Source of the DNA: Arsenophonus nasoniae DSM 15247
GTDB lineage: Bacteria; Pseudomonadota; Gammaproteobacteria; Enterobacterales; Enterobacteriaceae
Direction: 5' to 3'
Assembly: GCF_000429565.1 (NCBI RefSeq)
Contig: NZ_AUCC01000025.1
Location: 1 to 39,810, forward strand
DNA length: 39,810 nt
A program made the position numbers and the translations under genes. This document shows, piece by piece, positions 35,200 to 39,810 of the stretch (within the stretch, counting starts at the first letter, position 1; every line of letters begins with the position of its first letter). Under the pieces are notes generated by a model. It was given only the letters and a program-made list of their open reading frames with translations. It made no database searches and was not told where the DNA came from.

Positions 35200-36260
35200 A
35201 TGAATATAAATGATAACTATGTGATTCGTTTTTTTACTGGGAAACTCAGTGGTATGCTCTTTTCGTTAATACCCGGCCACTATCAAATTATTGTTGGCAA
35301 TGAATAAAGTATTCGACAATGGTCAGAACAACATAATAATAAAAACGATAACGATTTTATACAACTTTATGTACCCACTAATCAGCAAAATAAGTTGATT
35401 ATTATTGATGTTAATTTGCCTAATCTAGATAACCAACGGGATAGTTTTTGCTATAGTATAAATGAACAAAATATGCCGGCTAAGTCATTTGAAGCTAAAT
35501 TCAATTACCCAACTTTCTGGCAAAAAATACCACTATTTGCGATAAAAAAAGTTGATGAAAAATGGTGTGATGAGTGTGAGGATTTGTCGTGTTTAATTGA
35601 GAAATCCCATAAATCAAATAAAAATTACTTGATAAAAATAGCAACCACTTTTTTATTGCTTGTCTTATTTTTATTCTGTTATTATGTATTCTCTTATGAG
35701 GTCAATATTAATAAAAAATCTTTATTTTCTAGAGGAGTAATTAATCACTCACAATCATTTAATTGTGATCAATTTTTGAATAAAATAAATAATATAAAAA
35801 AATTGTTGATGAAATTAATAATTTAATCCCTAATACGGAACATTTTTATTTCCATATAGTAAATTATAATAGTGTTTCATTTATTTATCAGAATAAAAAA
35901 ACTAAAGAAATGATTAAACAATTATTGAATAAATATCAGCCATGTCAATTTAATGTGAATGCTATTTTATTATCTGATTTAATTAATTATGTGGATAATG
36001 AAATTTCAAATAGAGTAAAAAGTTATAAATTATGGTTATCTGAGAAAGGATTAGTTATTCAATTGGGTGAAGTGCTTACGGAAGACGCAATTTATCAATT
36101 GAAATCGCAATTAAAACCTTATCAAACTCAACTGGGAAAAAATTTTTTCCAATTTCTATTACCTGAAGAGCAGGAAACTCAAGTAGAAAAAACGCAACTT
36201 AAAAGTACCAAGGGATATATTTTTGTTCAGCCGGAACACCGATACTTTCCCGCTGGATAA
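35200..36260 (+). pseudogene. sctD: Inner-membrane ring protein SctD (PrgH-like) with a stop and a frameshift
   Basis: From ATG 35200 (MNINDNYVIRFFTGKLSGM) the frame meets a TAA at 35305-35307 after VGNE, then continues in frame (SIRQWSEQHNN) through a membrane helix (KIATTFLLLVLFLFCYYVF, about residues 147-165). At an A7 tract (35796-35802) it goes out of frame and stops at 35826. Rereading one A continues KKIVDEINNLIPNTEHFYF and onward to GYIFVQPEHRYFPAG, matching the PrgH end (GYIKMSPGHWYFPSPL, recalled), with the stop at 36258-36260. The corrected gene is 353 codons. SctD forms the outer of two inner-membrane rings with SctJ. Two independent lesions make a functional product doubtful. The shorter open frames at 35395 and 35910 are fragments of it. 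The ribosome binding site is weak. Confidence 0.9.
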
Positions 36261-36291
36261 TTATTAACATTATTGGAAAGGAGATCCTTTT

Positions 36292-36531
36292 ATGTCAATC
36301 AAGAATAGTACCATTGGAGAGATACTTATCAAGACTGGAACGAAATCTAGTGAATATCAAACAGATATTAACAATGCGGTTGAAAGATTGAAGAAAGATC
36401 CATCCAATTCAGCAGATTTGGCCGAATTTCAGGCAGCGATGGCAGGATACAGTATTTTACTGAACTACATATCAACGACCATTAAGACACACAAAGAGAA
36501 TGCACAGACTATATTGGGTAATATGCGTTAA
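36292..36531 (+). CDS. sctF: Needle subunit SctF (PrgI/MxiH-like)
   Basis: 79 residues (PrgI 80), a helical hairpin with the central turn DPSNSADLAEFQ, where KKDPSNSADL corresponds to AKPSDPALL of PrgI. The C-terminal helix TTIKTHKENAQTILGNMR ends in the expected basic residue. It polymerises into the needle filament. AAGGAG lies 10 bases before the ATG. Unlike most family members it does not carry a tryptophan near the N-terminus. First intact gene after the damaged sctD. Confidence 0.93.
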   Translation: MSIKNSTIGEILIKTGTKSSEYQTDINNAVERLKKDPSNSADLAEFQAAMAGYSILLNYISTTIKTHKENAQTILGNMR

Positions 36532-36537
36532 GGATAA

Positions 36538-36807
36538 ATGATGAATATCAATAGCATAAGTAATATTTCTGCCATGACTGAATCTGTTGACGGAGAATCG
36601 ATGACGTTACAACAAGTCATCAGTAAGGCATATCGTCAACACCATCAGGTTGAACAGCAAGTTGCTGATACATTACAAATAGACGATCTCTCTTCACTGC
36701 TTGCTATACAGCAAACTACACATGATTATCAGCTGGAAATGTCATTGTTGAGTACCTTAGCACGTAAGGCATTAACAACCGTTGAAACGGTTATAAAGGC
36801 GCAATAA
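36538..36807 (+). CDS. sctI: Inner rod protein SctI (PrgJ-like)
   Basis: 89 residues (PrgJ 101). Conserved C-terminal helix DYQLEMSLLSTLARKALTTVETVIKAQ with core SLLSTLARKALTTVETV, which resembles the polymerisation helix of rod and needle proteins. It connects the export gate to the needle. Lies 6 bases after sctF and 2 before sctJ. Confidence 0.9.
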   Translation: MMNINSISNISAMTESVDGESMTLQQVISKAYRQHHQVEQQVADTLQIDDLSSLLAIQQTTHDYQLEMSLLSTLARKALTTVETVIKAQ

Positions 36808-36809
36808 CC

Positions 36810-37544
36810 GTGACAACACTCTTTCGCCATATGCGCTTTTTTATCACGCTATCTCTTCTCATTTTGCTTTTATCTGGTTGTCATGATGAAGCATTACTGA
36901 ATTCGTTGACCATTACACAGGCAAATGAAGTACTGGCAGTTTTGCAAAAACATCACATAACGGTCAGCAAAAGTGCACAGGGAAAAGGGCTCTATAAAAT
37001 TAATGTGGCGAAAGAGGATTTGCCTGCTGCGGTACAGTTATTACAAGAATATCAATTACCTTCGCCAGAACGGCTTGAGATTTCCCAATTATTCCCTGCT
37101 GATGCCTTAGTTAACTCACCACAAATTGAAAAAGCCAGGTTAATTTCAGGTATTGAACAGCGGCTTGAACAATCTTTGATGGCACTGGACAAAATAGCTG
37201 ATGCGCGTGTCCATCTTAGTTACCCTATTGCAGCTAATAACCGTAGTCAGGCACCGATGAAAGCCTCAGTTATCGTATTTTATCATGATGAAAACCAAGA
37301 TATTGATGAATTAAAATTGGGAATAAAAGCATTTATTAAAAATGCGATCAGTGAATTGGAGCCGCAATATATTACGGTGTTCTTAATTCATAAAATATCA
37401 CCAACAATTCCTTCTTATACTGAAAAAAATGTCTCTGGCGGATCATATTATTTATATGTTCTATTACTCTTTATCATAATAATAGTGGGTGGTTTGATCT
37501 ATTGGGGCATTAAACGTAGGTCAGCAACCTCAGCTCAACAATAA
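36810..37544 (+). CDS. sctJ: Inner-membrane ring lipoprotein SctJ (PrgK/MxiJ)
   Basis: 244 residues (PrgK 252), starting with GTG. Signal peptide with lipobox LLSGC, lipid-modified Cys24. The periplasmic ring-building motifs follow: TQANEVLAVLQKHHI, EDLPAAVQLLQEYQLP, and LEQSLMALDKIADARVHLSYP. The C-terminal membrane helix (YYLYVLLLFIIIIVGGLIYW) and a short basic tail complete it. Forms a 24-mer ring with SctD. Overlaps sctK by one base. Confidence 0.96.
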   Translation: MTTLFRHMRFFITLSLLILLLSGCHDEALLNSLTITQANEVLAVLQKHHITVSKSAQGKGLYKINVAKEDLPAAVQLLQEYQLPSPERLEISQLFPADALVNSPQIEKARLISGIEQRLEQSLMALDKIADARVHLSYPIAANNRSQAPMKASVIVFYHDENQDIDELKLGIKAFIKNAISELEPQYITVFLIHKISPTIPSYTEKNVSGGSYYLYVLLLFIIIIVGGLIYWGIKRRSATSAQQ

Positions 37545-38122
37545 TGAAACAACAAACTTTTAATTTGATAAAAACAATAATGTATCAACCAGCCAGTTCT
37601 ATTCATCACTCATTTGGTTACCCACCCTATGATAAGTTAACGATGGCGGAAAAACGGATCTATGATCAACAGGTAATGGTGCGCTTTCAATTGCCAACCG
37701 CGCTCGATTTTGAACTTGATGATAACTTACATGCACAGTTATATATTAATTATTGGTCGAGGCTACCCATCGCTGCTTTGTATTTAGGTGGTTTATATCA
37801 ATCGCCACAGCTGATGATCGCCAATCAACTCACACAATTGCCAGAACAATTTAGTCAATTTTTATCCTGGGCCAGATTGCTGTTACCGCCACAAAAAAAA
37901 CAAATTGTCCCGTTAATCGCCACTTCTTATTCACAAGATGAACTAACTAAGTGTGGTATGTGGGCAATAATACCATTAATTGAAAAATGCTCCTTGGCAT
38001 TAACTGCCCGCTTTAGTCTACTGTTTAATAAAAATTATCCACAGTGCCAAGCCAATACTGTTTTACCAGTTAATTATTCATTATTAAAAGCAACGCTTAA
38101 TTATGTTACCTACACGACCTGA
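37544..38122 (+). CDS. sctK: Sorting platform adaptor SctK (OrgA-like)
   Basis: 192 residues (OrgA 199). Opening MKQQTFNLIKTIMYQPASSIH and LDDNLHAQLYINYWSRLPIAALYLG (core NYWSRLPIAALYLGGL) match OrgA/MxiK-type proteins. SctK links SctD to SctQ. The start overlaps the sctJ stop (TAATG), and the end overlaps the sctL start by 20 bases. Intact. Confidence 0.88.
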   Translation: MKQQTFNLIKTIMYQPASSIHHSFGYPPYDKLTMAEKRIYDQQVMVRFQLPTALDFELDDNLHAQLYINYWSRLPIAALYLGGLYQSPQLMIANQLTQLPEQFSQFLSWARLLLPPQKKQIVPLIATSYSQDELTKCGMWAIIPLIEKCSLALTARFSLLFNKNYPQCQANTVLPVNYSLLKATLNYVTYTT

Positions 38123-38804
38123 AAAATTATTGACTCAAGCGATTGATAATGTCTTGATCCGCGCTAAGTTCAAACAGAGCCATGATTATCATGAGCGACT
38201 GATCAACCAGGCCAAAAAACAGGCGAAGAAAATAATTATTGCCGCGCAGACAGAAAAAGAAAAAATATTTAACCAGGCCAAAATTCACGGTTATTGCCAA
38301 GGTATCAACCAGACATCTACTGCGTTAGCCTTATTTATTCAGGCATACCAAGACCTAAATCACACCCTCTATAACGATATAATTAAACAGATAGAGCAAA
38401 CATTAATTCAATTTCTATTAACCGAACCGGTGATTGAACAACTGCTGCTTAATCTAATGGCTAAAATTGACCTACAACAGCAAAGCAAAATTTATCTACC
38501 GGAAAAACTGGCAACCGCATTCTCTGAACGCTGGTCAGACAAATTTAGCAACCTAAAACTCACTAGCCACAAAGAAAACGGCATAGTGCTAGAAATGGGT
38601 AATGAAATTCTCTACTTCTCGCCGGAAAAAAGTGTTACCGAAATGATGAAAAACATCATCGCCGATCAACAGATCGCCGCCAGCAACCAGCAGCAAATAG
38701 ATTGCATCACTGAATTGCAAGAAAACTTAGCCAAAACGCTACAACAACAGTTTGAAGACTATCTGACAGCCAGCGAGCAAAGCTTGCCCAAAACAGATAG
38801 ATGA
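38103..38804 (+). CDS. sctL: ATPase regulator SctL (OrgB-like)
   Basis: 233 residues (OrgB 226). Long N-terminal helix rich in Lys/Gln/Ala (INQAKKQAKKIIIAAQTEKE) and a C-terminal domain typical of FliH/SctL proteins. It forms the spokes connecting the SctQ platform to the SctN ATPase. Last gene of the rightward block; orgC is not seen. 99 bases separate it from leuX. A GATGGC/GCCATC pair just past the stop is not a convincing terminator. Confidence 0.9.
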   Translation: MLPTRPEKLLTQAIDNVLIRAKFKQSHDYHERLINQAKKQAKKIIIAAQTEKEKIFNQAKIHGYCQGINQTSTALALFIQAYQDLNHTLYNDIIKQIEQTLIQFLLTEPVIEQLLLNLMAKIDLQQQSKIYLPEKLATAFSERWSDKFSNLKLTSHKENGIVLEMGNEILYFSPEKSVTEMMKNIIADQQIAASNQQQIDCITELQENLAKTLQQQFEDYLTASEQSLPKTDR

Positions 38805-38845
38805 TGGCTTTTTAAGCACTTAACGCCATCGGCGAACAATAACAG

Positions 38846-38873
38846 TTGCGCCTGACGAGATGACAAGTATAAT
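38846..38873 (+). promoter_or_regulatory. leuX promoter
   Basis: TTGCGC, 16-bp spacer, TATAAT, followed by the GC-rich discriminator AGCGCCG typical of stringently controlled tRNA promoters. The mature tRNA begins 30 bases after the -10. Confidence 0.8.
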
Positions 38874-38902
38874 AGCGCCGTTTTCCACAATTCTCCCTCC
38901 AT

Positions 38903-38987
38903 GCCGAAGTGGCGAAATTGGTAGACGCAGTTGATTCAAAATCAACCGCCTTCGGGTGTGCCGGTTCGAGTCCGGCCTTCGGCACCA
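38903..38987 (+). tRNA. leuX: tRNA-Leu(CAA)
   Basis: 85 bases with encoded CCA. The acceptor GCCGAAG pairs with CTTCGGC. The anticodon stem GTTGA/TCAAC holds the loop TTCAAAA, giving anticodon CAA, which reads UUG. The variable arm is CGCCTTCGGGTG (class II, as for Leu), and the T arm is GCCGGTTCGAGTCCGGC. It is nearly identical to E. coli leuX. leuX is a classical attachment site for genomic islands; a P4-type integrase lies 198 bases downstream. Confidence 0.98.
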
Positions 38988-39000
38988 TCGGAACATCAAT

Positions 39001-39024
39001 AGAGGTCAACGGACGTCTTTTTTT
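39001..39024 (+). terminator. leuX terminator
   Basis: AGAGGTC and GACGTCT form a 7-bp stem with one G-G mismatch, loop AACG, followed by seven T residues. It begins 13 bases after the tRNA. Confidence 0.6.
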
Positions 39025-39068
39025 GTGCCTGAAATCCAGTATCCGCAAGGCTTTCCTCGCTTTTTCAC

Positions 39069-39108
39069 TCAACCTAAGTCAACCTGATTCAATCTACATC
39101 AACTTACT
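39069..39108. repeat. Four 10-bp direct repeats upstream of the integrase
   Basis: TCAACCTAAG, TCAACCTGAT, TCAATCTACA and TCAACTTACT follow one another at exactly 10 bp, with the TCAA core invariant. The period places them on one face of the helix between leuX and the integrase. They could be arm-type binding sites for the integrase; this is inference from position and phasing. Confidence 0.55.
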
Positions 39109-39112
39109 GATG

Positions 39113-39158
39113 TGGGTACAACTGCGGGTATATCCCGGTTCGATAATGTTTGTACCCA
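39113..39158. repeat. Inverted repeat before the integrase
   Basis: TGGGTACAA (39113-39121) and TTGTACCCA (39150-39158) are a perfect 9-bp inverted repeat with a 28-base centre that itself holds a small GGGTATATCCC element. It lies in the integrase leader and could be an operator or recombination accessory site. Confidence 0.45.
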
Positions 39159-39185
39159 TACAGAACCCTTGAAAGGATACTCATC

Positions 39186-39476
39186 ATGGCTCTGAGTGAT
39201 GTGAAGGTTCGTAAGGCAAAGCCTGAAGCAAAAGCTTATAAGCTGACGGATGGTGACGGCATGGTTTTGCTTGTTCACCCGAACGGTTCGAAATATTGGC
39301 GGCTGCGTTATCGCTTCGGCGGCAAAGAAAAGATGCTTGCTTTAGGGAAATACCCTGAAGTGTCGTTGGCGGATGCCCGGGCACGTCGTGATGACGCCCG
39401 TAAGCTGTTAGCTAACGGCGTCGATCCCAGTGAGAATAAGAAAGCCGTCAAAGTAGAGCAGGAACAAGAGGTGTAG
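39186..39476 (+). pseudogene. P4-type tyrosine integrase, truncated after the N-terminal domain
   Basis: The protein begins MALSDVKVRKAKPEAKAYKL, the arm-binding DUF4102 domain (TDGDGMVLLVHPNGSKYWRL; KMLALGKYPEVSLADARARR) of P4/CP4 integrases. It then stops after 96 residues at EQEQEV, where an IS3-family element begins. Full-length enzymes have about 400 residues, so the catalytic domain with the RHRHY residues is missing. GAAAGGA lies eight bases before the ATG at 39186. Composition is GC-richer than its surroundings, a sign of transfer. If the remainder survives it lies beyond the element, outside the window. Confidence 0.88.
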
Positions 39477-39810
39477 TGGTCTAATAAAACTGTAGAGATT
39501 TATAGCTTATAATTAAGCAAAATCTTATAGGTATAAATATGACCCGAAAAGTAAAAGTAACCTTTAGCGGAAAGCAAAAACTGGAATATGCAAAACTCAT
39601 GGTTGAAGGTGGATATAGCAATATCCAAGTTGAAAAAATATCCGGTGCGGGTAAATCTGCCGTATCACGATGGAAGCAACAATATCTTGCCGAGTTAAAT
39701 GGGAATACGCCTGTAAAATCAAAAGCGTTAACACCCGAGCAACAGCGCATACAAGAATTAGAAGTTCAACTTAAGCGTGCTCAGAGGGATAATGACATAT
39801 TAAAAAAAGC
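39472..39810 (+). mobile_element. IS3-family insertion element, left part
   Basis: A new sequence begins at about 39472 (TGTAGTGGTCTAATAAAACT), right where the integrase frame ends. It starts with TG as IS3-family termini do, and about 67 bases later an orfA begins. The element continues past the window, so neither the right end nor the target duplication can be seen. The exact left end is uncertain by a few bases. Confidence 0.8.
39539..39810 (+). CDS. IS3-family transposase OrfA, partial
   Basis: 90 codons to the window edge, beginning MTRKVKVTFSGKQKLEYAKL. It carries the helix-turn-helix (YSNIQVEKISGAGKSAVSRW) and the leucine-zipper-like tail (RIQELEVQLKRAQRDNDILKK) of OrfA DNA-binding subunits. 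The last bases of the window, TTA-AAA-AAA-GC, are the usual place and form of the programmed -1 frameshift that joins OrfA to OrfB. OrfB with the DDE catalytic residues should follow outside the window. Confidence 0.9.
   Translation, partial: MTRKVKVTFSGKQKLEYAKLMVEGGYSNIQVEKISGAGKSAVSRWKQQYLAELNGNTPVKSKALTPEQQRIQELEVQLKRAQRDNDILKK

Noticed and set aside
35395-36260. Two separate hypothetical genes (35395-35826 and 35910-36260)
   Set aside because: Together with 35200-35394 they form one PrgH-like gene with a TAA and an A7 frameshift.
38035-38043. Perfect DnaA box TTATCCACA
   Set aside because: Lies inside sctK coding sequence with no partner box; a chance match.
17633-38804. Possibility that all frame lesions are long-read homopolymer errors
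   Set aside because: Not excluded for the A7 and A8 tracts, but the two in-frame TAA codons and the sctA lesion outside a long run do not fit that error type, and the core genes around show no frameshift.
38812-39072. 86-codon minus-strand frame
   Set aside because: It is the reverse complement of leuX and its flanks.
1-39810. CRISPR array, prophage module or toxin-antitoxin pair
   Set aside because: No regularly spaced repeats, phage structural genes or recognisable toxin pairs were seen.

Overview
The window looks like chromosomal DNA of an AT-rich member of the Enterobacterales. Gene content and protein similarity fit an insect-associated Morganellaceae-type symbiont, Arsenophonus-like, but that name is an inference from recall. 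The core genes have clear E. coli counterparts. Much of the block is E. coli 96-97 min in reduced form (nrdG-nrdD, ridA-pyrI-pyrB-pyrL, rraB, valS-holC-pepA, lptF-lptG, leuX). The genes usually lying between them (treBCR, mgtA, argI, idn) are absent. It is preceded by the yhb cluster (ubiT remnant, yhbS, yhbQ, yhbP), which lies elsewhere in E. coli.

Layout. 1-331 is foreign DNA with a partial unknown gene; its right edge cuts off all but the last 47 codons of ubiT. 332-2367 holds yhbS, yhbQ, a periplasmic DUF1471 protein and yhbP. 2364-5133 is the anaerobic ribonucleotide reductase operon nrdDG with paired NrdR boxes and possible FNR and DnaA sites. 5311-7424 is pyrL-pyrB-pyrI-ridA with a complete UTP-type attenuator. 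rraB carries an internal duplication. pepA-holC-valS and lptFG follow, then an AmpH-like protein with a lipoprotein signal.

17633-38804 is one nearly complete SPI-1/Inv-Mxi-Spa type III secretion system in two divergent blocks. Leftward run invF, sctC, W, V, an InvB-like chaperone, sctN, O, P, Q, R, S, T, U, a SicA-like chaperone, sctE, sctB and sctA. Rightward run sctD, F, I, J, K and L. Most components are intact, but four genes are damaged: sctD (in-frame TAA plus an A7 frameshift), sctS (in-frame TAA), sctE (A8 frameshift) and sctA (a frameshift 27 codons before the end). Each frameshift is exactly one missing base and two lie in poly(A) tracts. This means either early decay or expression that depends on slippage. 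No effector genes and no HilA-type master regulator are present here.

The right edge is tRNA-Leu(CAA) (leuX), four 10-bp iterated repeats, and a P4-type integrase cut short by an IS3-family element that runs off the window. This is a leuX genomic-island boundary.
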